A stretch of 7,744 nt of DNA from Pseudomonadota bacterium. GTDB taxonomy: Bacteria > Pseudomonadota > Alphaproteobacteria > Rhodobacterales > Rhodobacteraceae. How positions within the stretch are numbered: position 1 is the stretch's first letter; each line of letters begins with the position of its first letter. Of this stretch, positions 1 to 6,109 are shown in pieces. The stretch is from contig JAKAJW010000367.1 of assembly GCA_021813645.1 (NCBI GenBank), positions 1 through 7,744 on the forward strand, in the 5' to 3' direction. The translations under genes were made by a program, and so were the position numbers. The notes below the pieces were generated by a model. That model did not search any database. It saw only the letters and a list, made by a program, of their open reading frames with translations, and was not told the origin of the DNA.

Positions 1-1202
1 AAGGCGATCCGCGCGCTGCGCACCTGGCCGTCTTCCACGGTCACGTTGAAGCAGCCGCAGACCGCCGAAATGTCCTGATCGAAACGCTTGGACAGCTTGT
101 AGCAGCGCAGGCCGGGCGCCTGGGCAGGAAGCGTCACCGCGGCGACGAACTCGCCCGGCCTGCGGTCCTGTTTGCGATAGTCGAGAAAGAAGTCCTCGAG
201 TGCCAGCTCGCGCATGTCGTCGCCGCGACGCAGATGCAGACGGGCGCCAAGGGCGATCAGCGCGGGCGGGCCGTCGCCGATCGGCGAGCCGTTGGCGATA
301 TTGCCGCCGAGCGTCGCGGCGTTGCGCACCTGCAGCGAAGCGAAGCGGCGCAGCAGTTCGGCGAAGTCGGGATGCAACTCGACCATCGCCGCGCGCAGCG
401 CCTCGATGCTGACGCCGGCGCCGATCGCGACCAGATCGCCGCGCCGCTCGATCTGCTGAAGGTCGGCGGCGCCTCCCAGGAAGGCGACCGGGGCGAGATC
501 GCGCAACTGCTTGGTGACCCAAAGCCCGACATCGGTGGCGCCGGCGATCAGCACGGCGTCCGGATGGTCGAGATACCAGGCGGCCAGCTCATCGGAGTTC
601 TGCGGGCGAAAGCTAGGGGTGCCGGTCCCGGAGCCCTTGGCGGACGGGGGCTCGGCCGTGTCGGGGCGCCCCGAGGGCTTTGGCGCCGAGGCCAGCGCGG
701 CGAGCGCCTCGCGGTCGGCGCTCATCCAGTCGGGCACCGGCATTGCTGCGGCGGCCTCGGCGGCGCGCAGGATCGGAGCGTAGCCGGTGCAGCGGCAGAG
801 ATTGCCGGCGAGCACGTCGTCATGGTCGCGCCTTCCGTCGAGATGGGCGGTGGCGAGGGCGACGACGAAGCCCGGCGTGCAGAAGCCGCATTGGCTCGCA
901 TGATGCGTCACCATCGCGCTTTGCACCGGATGCGGGGTGCCGTCCGGACCCGCGATACCCTCCACCGTGCGCACCGCCTTGCCGTGCAGTTGCGGCAGAA
1001 ACAGCAGGCAGGCGTTGAGCGCCCTGCTGCCGGCGGCATCGGTCACCATCACCGTGCAGGCGCCGCAGTCGCCTTCGTTGCAGCCTTCCTTGGTGCCGCA
1101 GAGCCCGCGCTCGTCGCGTAGGTAGTCGAGCAGGGTGCGCGTCGGCGCCGCCGCCGTCAGATTGACCGGCGTTCCGTTCAGGAGAAACGCGATCTCCGCC
1201 AT
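1..1202 (-). CDS. xdhA: Xanthine dehydrogenase small subunit (2Fe-2S/FAD), 3' part cut by window edge
   Basis: This subunit passes electrons from the molybdenum subunit (XdhB) through two [2Fe-2S] clusters to FAD and then NAD+ during hypoxanthine/xanthine oxidation in the cytoplasm. The ATG at 1202 opens with MAEIAFLLNG, a normal family N-terminus, and 400 codons run open to the left edge. The plant-ferredoxin-type cluster ligands are C41, C46, C49 (GCNEGDCGACTV) and C65. The helical second cluster domain has QCGFCTPGF (C105, C108) and NLCRCTGY (C136, C138). A Pro/Ser/Thr-rich linker at about 172-197 leads to the molybdopterin-dehydrogenase FAD domain, with LIAGATDVG at 218-226 and TLGGNIANGSPIGDGPPAL near 300. 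All eight Fe-S cysteines are present, so the gene looks functional. The end of the FAD domain, the CO-dehydrogenase-like C-terminal domain and probably xdhB/xdhC lie beyond base 1. No clear Shine-Dalgarno sequence precedes the start; a purine-rich GGAGAAGG lies too far upstream. Family assignment is firm. The paralogous aldehyde or CO dehydrogenases usually split the Fe-S and FAD parts, which argues for XdhA. Confidence 0.95.
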   Translation of the reverse strand, partial: MAEIAFLLNGTPVNLTAAAPTRTLLDYLRDERGLCGTKEGCNEGDCGACTVMVTDAAGSRALNACLLFLPQLHGKAVRTVEGIAGPDGTPHPVQSAMVTHHASQCGFCTPGFVVALATAHLDGRRDHDDVLAGNLCRCTGYAPILRAAEAAAAMPVPDWMSADREALAALASAPKPSGRPDTAEPPSAKGSGTGTPSFRPQNSDELAAWYLDHPDAVLIAGATDVGLWVTKQLRDLAPVAFLGGAADLQQIERRGDLVAIGAGVSIEALRAAMVELHPDFAELLRRFASLQVRNAATLGGNIANGSPIGDGPPALIALGARLHLRRGDDMRELALEDFFLDYRKQDRRPGEFVAAVTLPAQAPGLRCYKLSKRFDQDISAVCGCFNVTVEDGQVRSARIA

Positions 1203-1427
1203 GGTCTTGACCCGCCGCCTTCTCCCCGTCCAAGGCCGTTGCGCGCCCGCCCGATGCGGCGTAAAGCGGAGCGCGCGCCCCCGTGTTCGTGACACGCCCC
1301 TTATCTTTCATGAAGCCGGGGCAGGTGCGATATGGCAAGAACAACTTTTCGCAGCTGCCGGGAAGGAGTTTCACGTTTTGCCGAAGAATTCCTCGGATCG
1401 CTGCGGCCTCCGTCACAGGTCTGCGCC
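1203..1427. other. Divergent intergenic region between xdhA and ctaG
   Basis: These 225 bases separate the xdhA start (minus) from the preferred ctaG start (plus) and must hold control signals for both. Visible items are a perfect 5-5-5 dyad at 1282-1296 (listed separately), an 8-bp palindrome TTCATGAA at 1307-1314, and an AT-richer patch at 1301-1345. No hexamer pair matches a sigma70 promoter well. The best on the minus strand is TTGCCA (1333-1338), 17 bases, then CTTCAT, which is weak. If ctaG instead began at the ATG at 1332, the non-coding part would shrink to 129 bases. Confidence 0.6.
1282..1296. promoter_or_regulatory. Perfect inverted repeat, candidate operator
   Basis: CGTGT-TCGTG-ACACG is a perfect 5-bp inverted repeat with a 5-base centre, lying 80 bases from the xdhA start and 132 bases from the preferred ctaG start. 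Such dyads are often sites for dimeric regulators, and the location between divergent genes fits an operator. In GC-rich DNA a 5+5 dyad also occurs by chance, no regulator gene is next to it, and no second copy was noticed in the window. The regulator cannot be named. Confidence 0.3.
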
Positions 1428-2348
1428 GTGACCCTCGCGCCCGCGACGGCATCCGCCCGGATCGGGATGGCGGGGCTGGCCGTACAGGCGGCGATCCTGG
1501 CGTTGGGGGCGCTGCTCTGGCTGGCGTCGAGCCGTTACCCGGCCGAGATGCCGGCGATCGGGCCCTACGACTTCGCGCCGACGATCTACCTTGCGATCGC
1601 CTTCACCGGCTTCTGGTATCTTCGCGGCCTGCGGCGGCTTGCCTCTGCGGACCGCCCGGCGACCTGGCGCCAGGCGTGCTTCCTGGCCGGGCTGGCGCTG
1701 CTTTATGTCGTCACCCAGACCGGGCTCGAATATCCGATGCAGCGGATGTTCTTCCTGCATCGCATCCAGCATGTCGTGCTTCACCACGTGGGTCCGGTGC
1801 TGATCGGGCTGAGCATGGCGGGGCCGGTGATCCTGGCCGGCGGTCCGAGCTGGCTGGCGCGGCTGGCCGCCAGCCGGGCGGCGCGCGGCACGATGCGGGT
1901 GATCCAGCAGCCGGTGCTGGCGACCGTTCTGTTCTCCGGCTCGTTCTACCTCTGGCTCTGGCCGCCGCTGCACTTCGTCGCCATGCTGAGCCGGCCGCTG
2001 TATGAATTCATGAACTGGACCATGGCGGCGGACGGCATCCTGTTCTGGGCGATGGTGCTGGACACCCGGCGCTGCCCGCCGGCCCATGCCCGCTTCGGCA
2101 CCCGGGCGGCGCTGGCGGTGGCGGTGATGTTCCCGCAGATCGTACTGGGCGCGGTGATCACTTTCGCGACCCGCGACCTCTATCCGTTCTATGCGTTTTG
2201 CGGGCGCTATTTCCCCGGCATCTCGGCCGTGACCGATCAGCAGATCGGCGGTATCGTCATTTGGATCCCGCCGGCGATGATGAGCGCGGTGGCGCTGATC
2301 GTGGTGCTGAACAACATGCGGCGGGCCGAGGCGCGGGGTGGCGATTGA
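1428..2348 (+). CDS. ctaG: Cytochrome c oxidase assembly protein, CtaG/caa3 type
   Basis: This polytopic inner-membrane protein of the caa3_CtaG family is needed in Bacillus for a functional caa3 oxidase and is thought to act in copper-site assembly. From GTG 1428 it is 306 residues with about seven hydrophobic segments. The family signature is clear: a YLRGLRRL-type segment after the first long helices, WRQACFLAGLALL, then the histidine cluster H111-x3-H115-x3-H119-H120 (HRIQHVVLHHVGP), a plausible metal site, and FYLWLWPPLHF further on. I chose GTG 1428 over ATG 1332 because the 32 intervening codons have only about half G/C at third positions, against very high values afterwards, and carry no membrane or family-like sequence; an AGG lies 8 bases before the GTG. 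ATG 1332 (338 residues) stays possible. LysE/RhtB follows 50 bases later on the same strand. No oxidase subunit genes are in view. It is not the unrelated Cox11-type CtaG of proteobacteria. Confidence 0.85.
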   Translation: MTLAPATASARIGMAGLAVQAAILALGALLWLASSRYPAEMPAIGPYDFAPTIYLAIAFTGFWYLRGLRRLASADRPATWRQACFLAGLALLYVVTQTGLEYPMQRMFFLHRIQHVVLHHVGPVLIGLSMAGPVILAGGPSWLARLAASRAARGTMRVIQQPVLATVLFSGSFYLWLWPPLHFVAMLSRPLYEFMNWTMAADGILFWAMVLDTRRCPPAHARFGTRAALAVAVMFPQIVLGAVITFATRDLYPFYAFCGRYFPGISAVTDQQIGGIVIWIPPAMMSAVALIVVLNNMRRAEARGGD

Positions 2349-2398
2349 CGGCGGCCGGACGGCACGGTTAACTCGACCCTGTCGTGCGGGAGCTCTCG

Positions 2399-3043
2399 AT
2401 GATTGGATTGCTCGGCCAGGCCCATGTCGGGCTGTTTCTGACCGCCTCGCTCGCCTTCCTGCTGATCCCGGGGCCGGCGGTGCTCTATATCGTCGGGCGC
2501 TCGGTGGCGCAGGGGCGCGGGGCGGGGCTTGTCTCGGTGGCGGGCATCCATGCCGGCACCCTAGTGCATGTCGCCGCCGCCGCGCTTGGGGTATCGGCGC
2601 TGCTCATGGCCTCCGCCACCGCCTTCGAGATCGTGAAGTTCGCTGGCGCCGCCTATCTGATCTGGATCGGTCTGCGCCGGCTCTTCGGGGCCGGCAGTGA
2701 AGCCGGCGACGCGGGGCTGCGCCGGGCGAGCCATTGGGGGCTGTTCCGCAATGGCTTCGTGGTCAACCTGCTGAACCCCAAGGTGGCGCTGTTCTTCCTG
2801 GCCTTCCTGCCGCAATTCGTGGTGCCGGCGCGGGGCGCGGTCGCCGGGCAGATGCTGGGTCTTGGGCTGCTCTATGTTGCGCTCGGCTTCGTCACCGACG
2901 GCGCCTATGCCCTGGCGGCGGGCACCGCAGGGGACTGGCTGCGGCGCAGCCGGGGCTGGCTCGGTTTCGAGCGCTACGTGAGCGGTACGCTGTTCATCGC
3001 CCTGGGGCTGGCCGCAGCGGTGGCCGGCGGGCGGCAGAGGTAG
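2399..3043 (+). CDS. LysE/RhtB family amino-acid exporter
   Basis: A 214-residue inner-membrane protein with about six hydrophobic segments, the usual size for the RhtB branch of the LysE superfamily, whose members export amino acids such as homoserine, threonine, leucine or lysine by proton antiport. Family hallmarks are the first helix ending in IPGP (P24-G25-P26), the glycine-rich stretch GRGAGLVSVAGIHAG at 39-53, YLIWIGLRRL at 86-95, and FRNGFVVNLLNPK at 116-128 leading into the helix FFLAFLPQF. ATG 2399 is preferred to the in-frame GTG 2384 because GGGAG ends 6 bases before it. It lies 50 bases after ctaG and 5 bases before the cytochrome c gene, so it is probably cotranscribed with both. 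The substrate cannot be read from sequence. Export unrelated to respiration is the default reading, although the superfamily also holds DsbD-like electron carriers and metal exporters. Confidence 0.9.
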   Translation: MIGLLGQAHVGLFLTASLAFLLIPGPAVLYIVGRSVAQGRGAGLVSVAGIHAGTLVHVAAAALGVSALLMASATAFEIVKFAGAAYLIWIGLRRLFGAGSEAGDAGLRRASHWGLFRNGFVVNLLNPKVALFFLAFLPQFVVPARGAVAGQMLGLGLLYVALGFVTDGAYALAAGTAGDWLRRSRGWLGFERYVSGTLFIALGLAAAVAGGRQR

Positions 3044-3048
3044 GGGCG

Positions 3049-3309
3049 ATGCGTGCCGGGATGATCGCGTTGGCTGTCACGACGGCCTTGGTGCAGGCGC
3101 CGCCGGCAGCGGCCCGGGATGGTGCCGCGGTCTGGGCCGCGGCCTGTGCCCGTTGTCATCGCAGCGCGGGCCAGTTGGTGCCCGCGATCCCGGCGACGCC
3201 GGCCAACCGGGCCGCCTGGCTCGACGGCTTTCTGGCCAAGCACCATGCCCGTGATGCGGCGGACCGCGCGGCGGTGATCGCCTGGCTGCTGTCTCAGGCG
3301 AAGGAATAG
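3049..3309 (+). CDS. Small exported mono-heme cytochrome c, no Met axial ligand
   Basis: An 86-residue protein. Residues 1-22 form a Sec signal peptide (short basic start, hydrophobic core, APPAAA with likely cleavage before R23), so it should act in the periplasm. The mature part of about 64 residues has one covalent haem site, C33-A-R-C36-H37. The remainder is PAIPATPANR, then a helix with WLDGFLAKHHARDAADRAAVIAWLLSQ. There is no methionine after residue 5, so the usual His/Met coordination is impossible; H65 or H66 could give His/His ligation, or the haem may be high-spin. It is shorter than ordinary class I cytochromes c (about 80-110 mature residues). The haem-then-ATP-then-WL layout loosely recalls SHP/DUF1924 cytochromes, but that is only a resemblance. 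The ATG lies 5 bases after the lysE-type gene, with GAGG 8 bases upstream. Its last 16 bases overlap the convergent flavocytochrome gene. A redox role is secure; the partner is unknown. Confidence 0.8.
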   Translation: MRAGMIALAVTTALVQAPPAAARDGAAVWAAACARCHRSAGQLVPAIPATPANRAAWLDGFLAKHHARDAADRAAVIAWLLSQAKE

Positions 3310-4718
3310 GCCAGGAGCAAAGCGGCGATCACGGCCCAGAGGGCGGCGATGCCGGCCAGGATACGTCGATCCTTGGCGGAAAGACTGCCGGCATCGTAGC
3401 TGAACCTTTCGTAGCCGATATGCGACAGCGGCACGCCGAGTCCGGCGAGGCAGTCGGTTGCCATCGTCATCATCGGACCGGGGCCGCAGAGCAGGACGTC
3501 GCATTGCTGCGGGTCGAGCCCGACAAGGGACATGCGCAGGTGTCCCTCGGTCAGGGGGGCCGGCCCCATGCCGGCCGCGGCGGCGCCGCGGTCGGCGAGC
3601 AGCAGCGGCTCGATGCCGAGCGCGTCGCAGGCGGGTCCGTAGAAGGCGGGCGGCACCATCGCCTCGGGGCTGCGGCCGGCATAGATCAGCCGAACCGGGC
3701 GGCGGCAGCCGACGCGCGCAAGGTCGGCCAGGATCGACAGCACCGGAGCGATGCCGACGCCGCCGGCGATCAGCAGGATGCCGCCCGGGCCATGCGGGTC
3801 GAGGCCGAAGCTGCCGTGCGGGGCATCGAGCGCGACGCGCGTGCCGGGCGGCAGCGCGCCGATCCGGCGGGTGAAGTCGCCGGCCTCCTGGATCAGAAAG
3901 CGTAGGCGCGGCTCGCCCGGGGCGGAGGCGATGGAGAACGGATGGTCGTAGAGGGGCAGGCGATGGCCGGCGAAGGCGAGCCAGGCGAATTGGCCGGCGC
4001 GGAAGTCCAGGTTCTGGCCGGGCGGCGGGTCGAGCGTCACCTCCCAGAGCCGTTCGGCGACCAGGCGGGTTTCGGCAGCGCGCCAGTCGGTGGCAGGGGA
4101 GGCCCGCAGCCGGCGGGCGTAGACGCCAAGCGCAGGCAGGCCGACCCCCGCGGCGAAGATGAGCCAAAGCGTCGGACTTCCGGCGAGGCCGCGCCCGTCG
4201 GAGAGGATGTGCCAGAGCAAAGCGCCGCACAGCGCCAGCGCGCCGAGCGCATGGCTGGCGCGCCAAAGCTCGTAGCGGATCGGCAGCCGGTCGCGGAGCA
4301 GCGCGAGGACAACCAGCAAGGCGAGCAGGGCGAGCGCCGCCCAGGCCTCTGCCAGATCAGGCTGCAGCAGCATGTCGAGCCGGCGGGCCAGCCGATGCGG
4401 CCGCTCGGCGTCAGGAGGACCGACCAGCAGGGCCAGATGGCCGAGCGCCAGCACGAGAGCCGCCGGCGCGGCCCATTTGTGGAAGGCCATGGTGACGTCG
4501 ATGCCGATGCGGCCCGAGATCGCCTCGAACCGGCCGCTGGAGATCATTTGCAGGAAGATCATCACCGCGGCCGCGATGCCGCACCCCGCAGCAGCGCGCA
4601 TGCCGACGCGCTGGTGTCCGGTCGTCCAGCCGAGGACCATCGGCAGAAGCACCGCCCCGGCATAGAGCGCCGCCAGCAGCAGTGGCGGCAGGCCACGGCG
4701 GGGCGGGGCGTAGGACAT
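3294..4718 (-). CDS. Ferric-reductase/NOX-like membrane flavocytochrome with extra C-terminal TM helix
   Basis: A 474-residue inner-membrane flavocytochrome expected to move electrons from cytoplasmic NAD(P)H via FAD and two b-haems across the membrane. Residues 11-200 hold about six membrane segments. The haem histidines are H80-x13-H94 on helix 3 and H156-x13-H170 on helix 5, the classic bis-haem pattern of ferric reductases and NADPH oxidases. The FAD-binding barrel follows (about 213-305) with HPFSIAS at 259-265. The nucleotide-binding domain has GGVGIAPVLSIL at 319-330, CGPGPMM at 411-417 and GYERFSYD at 435-442, where such proteins usually end. Here a further hydrophobic helix (about 452-471) follows, ending YSFA. 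ATG 4718 has a good ribosome site, GAGGTG, 7 bases upstream. nhaA precedes it by 88 bases on the same strand, and the 3' end overlaps the cytochrome c gene. The final acceptor (ferric iron, oxygen, periplasmic cytochrome or a methionine-sulfoxide system) cannot be decided from sequence. Confidence 0.88.
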   Translation of the reverse strand: MSYAPPRRGLPPLLLAALYAGAVLLPMVLGWTTGHQRVGMRAAAGCGIAAAVMIFLQMISSGRFEAISGRIGIDVTMAFHKWAAPAALVLALGHLALLVGPPDAERPHRLARRLDMLLQPDLAEAWAALALLALLVVLALLRDRLPIRYELWRASHALGALALCGALLWHILSDGRGLAGSPTLWLIFAAGVGLPALGVYARRLRASPATDWRAAETRLVAERLWEVTLDPPPGQNLDFRAGQFAWLAFAGHRLPLYDHPFSIASAPGEPRLRFLIQEAGDFTRRIGALPPGTRVALDAPHGSFGLDPHGPGGILLIAGGVGIAPVLSILADLARVGCRRPVRLIYAGRSPEAMVPPAFYGPACDALGIEPLLLADRGAAAAGMGPAPLTEGHLRMSLVGLDPQQCDVLLCGPGPMMTMATDCLAGLGVPLSHIGYERFSYDAGSLSAKDRRILAGIAALWAVIAALLLAYSFA

Positions 4719-4806
4719 GGCGCGGCACCTCGGGCTTGGACCCTGCGAGCGTTCCGCCAGCCGGGGCGAAAGTCAACGCTGCAAAGCTTGCGCCGGCGAC
4801 GGTCGG
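4719..4806 (-). other. nhaA-flavocytochrome intergenic gap
   Basis: These 88 bases lie between the nhaA stop (4807-4809) and the flavocytochrome start, both genes being on the minus strand. No GC hairpin followed by a T run is visible, so readthrough from nhaA is possible. The gap also holds a candidate promoter (4748-4776) and the GAGGTG ribosome site (4726-4731). An AAGCTT-centred near-palindrome around 4779-4791 is short and has an unpaired base. Confidence 0.5.
4748..4776 (-). promoter_or_regulatory. Candidate sigma70 promoter for the flavocytochrome gene
   Basis: Read on the minus strand, TTGACT (4771-4776) stands 17 bases before AACGCT (4748-4753). The -35 hexamer matches the consensus at five of six places. 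The -10 matches at only two, but these are the strongly conserved second A and last T. Transcription would begin near 4741 and give a leader of about 23 bases containing GAGGTG. This would let the gene be expressed independently of nhaA. Read by eye without scoring. Confidence 0.4.
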
Positions 4807-6015
4807 CTATTCCGCGGCGGCGTCCTGACGTTCTTCCGTCATGGCGCTTATCGCCACCGGCGCGGGCGCAAGTCGCAGCAGGACGAAGCCGAGCACCGCG
4901 GAGATCGCTGAACCGACCAACACGCCGAAGCGAACCTCGTTGAGGTGCAGGGCGTCGTCGAAGCTCAGCGAGCCGATGAACAACGACATCGTGAAGCCGA
5001 TGCCGGCGAGGCAGGAGAGGCCCCAGATATGGTGCCAGCTGGTGCCCTCCGGCAGCTGGGCGGCGCGCAGCTTGATGAGCAGCCAGGTGGTGCCGAAAAC
5101 GCCGGCCTGCTTGCCGAGCACCAGGCCGCCCGCGATGCCGAGCGGCAGTGCCGAGACCATGTCGGCCGGAGTGAGGCCGCCAAGCGAGACGCCCGCGTTG
5201 GCAAAGGCGAAGATCGGCACGATCAGATAGTAGACATAGGGCGTCAGCCCGTCTTCCAGCGCGTGCAGGGGCGATTTGCCGAAACGGTCCTTGAGCGGCA
5301 CGAAGAAGGCAGTCACCACGCCAGCGAGCGTCGGGTGAATGCCGCTTTCCAGGATCAGCACCCAGAGCACCGCGCCGATCAGGATGGTCGGCGCCACCCG
5401 ATGCGCGCCGCTCCAATGCCGCCAGGCGAGCGCGGCGAGCGGCACGACCGCCATCAGCAGGAAGTCGGTGTGCAGTTGCTGGGTATAGAACAGCGCGATG
5501 ATGACGATCGCGCCCATGTCGTCGAGGATGGCAAGCGTCAGCAGGAAAACCTTCAGCGCCGGCGGCACCCGGCGGCCGAGCAGCGCCAACACGCCGACGG
5601 CGAAGGCGATGTCGGTCGCCGCGGGGATCGCCCAGCCGCGTTGGGTGACCGCATTGCCCGCATTAATCGCGAGAAAGATCAGCGCCGGCGCCGCCATGCC
5701 GCCCACGGCGGCGAGGCCGGGCAGGATCACGTCGCGCGGGTTCTTCAGCTTGCCCTCGACCATCTCGCGCTTCAGTTCGAGCCCTATCAGAAAGAAAAAC
5801 ACCGCCATCAGCCCGTCGTTGATCCAGAGGATCAAGGGTTTGGACAGTCCGTGATCTTCGATCAGGACGGAGACCTTCACCTCCAGGAGCGTGTTGTAGA
5901 TCGCTGCGAAGGAGGAATTCGCGACCACCATGGCGAGCGCGGCGGACAGGATCAGCAGGATCCCGGGGACGGCATCGCTTTTCAGCAGGCGGCTCAGGGC
6001 GCTCGTCGGGCTCAT
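4807..6015 (-). CDS. nhaA: Na+/H+ antiporter NhaA
   Basis: This inner-membrane antiporter exchanges cytoplasmic Na+ (or Li+) for external protons and serves salt and alkaline pH homeostasis. From ATG 6015 it is 402 residues, close to the usual 380-400, with about twelve hydrophobic segments. The functional residues of E. coli NhaA are all visible: the ion-binding pair D165-D166 (LAILDDMGAIVIIALFY), T134-D135 in the unwound helix IV (PAATDIAFAVGVLALLG), the helix X lysine K302 (LVLGKQAGVFG), and H227 in SGIHPTLAGV, the equivalent of pH-sensor H225. The early motif NDGLMAVFFFLIGLELKREMVEG at 66-88 is also typical. The frame stays open upstream to a possible start at 6237, but the added 74 residues do not resemble NhaA and would overlap the divergent VOC gene, so MSPTSALSRLLKSDAVPG is taken as the N-terminus. 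The ribosome site is weak. The flavocytochrome gene follows 88 bases downstream. No nhaR regulator gene is visible. Confidence 0.96.
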   Translation of the reverse strand: MSPTSALSRLLKSDAVPGILLILSAALAMVVANSSFAAIYNTLLEVKVSVLIEDHGLSKPLILWINDGLMAVFFFLIGLELKREMVEGKLKNPRDVILPGLAAVGGMAAPALIFLAINAGNAVTQRGWAIPAATDIAFAVGVLALLGRRVPPALKVFLLTLAILDDMGAIVIIALFYTQQLHTDFLLMAVVPLAALAWRHWSGAHRVAPTILIGAVLWVLILESGIHPTLAGVVTAFFVPLKDRFGKSPLHALEDGLTPYVYYLIVPIFAFANAGVSLGGLTPADMVSALPLGIAGGLVLGKQAGVFGTTWLLIKLRAAQLPEGTSWHHIWGLSCLAGIGFTMSLFIGSLSFDDALHLNEVRFGVLVGSAISAVLGFVLLRLAPAPVAISAMTEERQDAAAE

Positions 6016-6052
6016 TCGGCGTCTCGTCTCGCGGGGAACTGGGTCTTGGGTC

Positions 6053-6081
6053 GAAATAGGCCCTCGGGCGGGGCTTGTGAA
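6053..6081 (-). promoter_or_regulatory. Candidate nhaA promoter
   Basis: On the minus strand, TTCACA (6076-6081, one mismatch to TTGACA) lies 17 bases before TATTTC (6053-6058, matching only the first three bases of TATAAT). Initiation would fall near 6046, giving a leader of about 30 bases. The -35 element overlaps on opposite strands the -35 proposed for the VOC gene, so the two promoters would exclude each other if both are real. The -10 is weak and the call is by eye. Confidence 0.3.
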
Positions 6082-6102
6082 GGCGCAAGGCGCCGTTAGG
6101 AT
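6075..6102 (+). promoter_or_regulatory. Candidate promoter for VOC-GNAT unit, possibly leaderless
   Basis: TTGTGA (6075-6080) is followed after 16 bases by TAGGAT (6097-6102), each matching consensus at four of six places. The spacer holds a 5-bp inverted repeat, GGCGC-AAG-GCGCC (6082-6094). The -10 ends 7 bases before ATG 6110, so transcription would start at or next to the start codon. The competing reading is that TTAGGA (6096-6101) is a Shine-Dalgarno sequence 8 bases before the same ATG; the two uses of the same bases cannot be separated from sequence. Confidence 0.35.
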
Positions 6103-6109
6103 GCGCCGC

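Noticed and set aside
234..1121. 295-codon plus-strand frame opposite xdhA
   Set aside because: The xdhA frame on the minus strand carries all eight Fe-S cysteines and the FAD motifs; this one has only biased composition.
1303..1336. Promoter for ctaG using TTCATG and TATGGC
   Set aside because: The -35 matches at only three of six places with an 18-base spacer, and the -10 is poor in its second half; not good enough to list.
2734..3309. 191-codon frame that contains the cytochrome c as its C-terminus, suggesting a fusion
   Set aside because: The first 105 codons are an out-of-frame reading of the LysE/RhtB gene. The ATG at 3049 with GAGG upstream begins a proper signal peptide.
2974..4266. 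430-codon minus-strand frame overlapping the flavocytochrome gene
   Set aside because: It is an Arg/Pro/Ala-rich shifted frame of the same gene; the haem, FAD and NAD motifs are all in the other frame.
4779..4791. AAGCTT-centred near-palindrome after nhaA as a terminator
   Set aside because: The stem is short with an unpaired base and there is no T run after it.
3942..4943. 333-codon plus-strand open frame opposite the flavocytochrome
   Set aside because: It runs across the end of one real gene, the intergenic gap and into nhaA, has low-complexity Arg/Gln/Gly composition, and no motif.
4945..6099. 384-codon open frame on the plus strand opposite nhaA
   Set aside because: The translation is rich in Arg, Gln, His and Gly without any fold-like pattern; it is the mirror of nhaA codon bias in GC-rich DNA, and the nhaA frame has unmistakable function.
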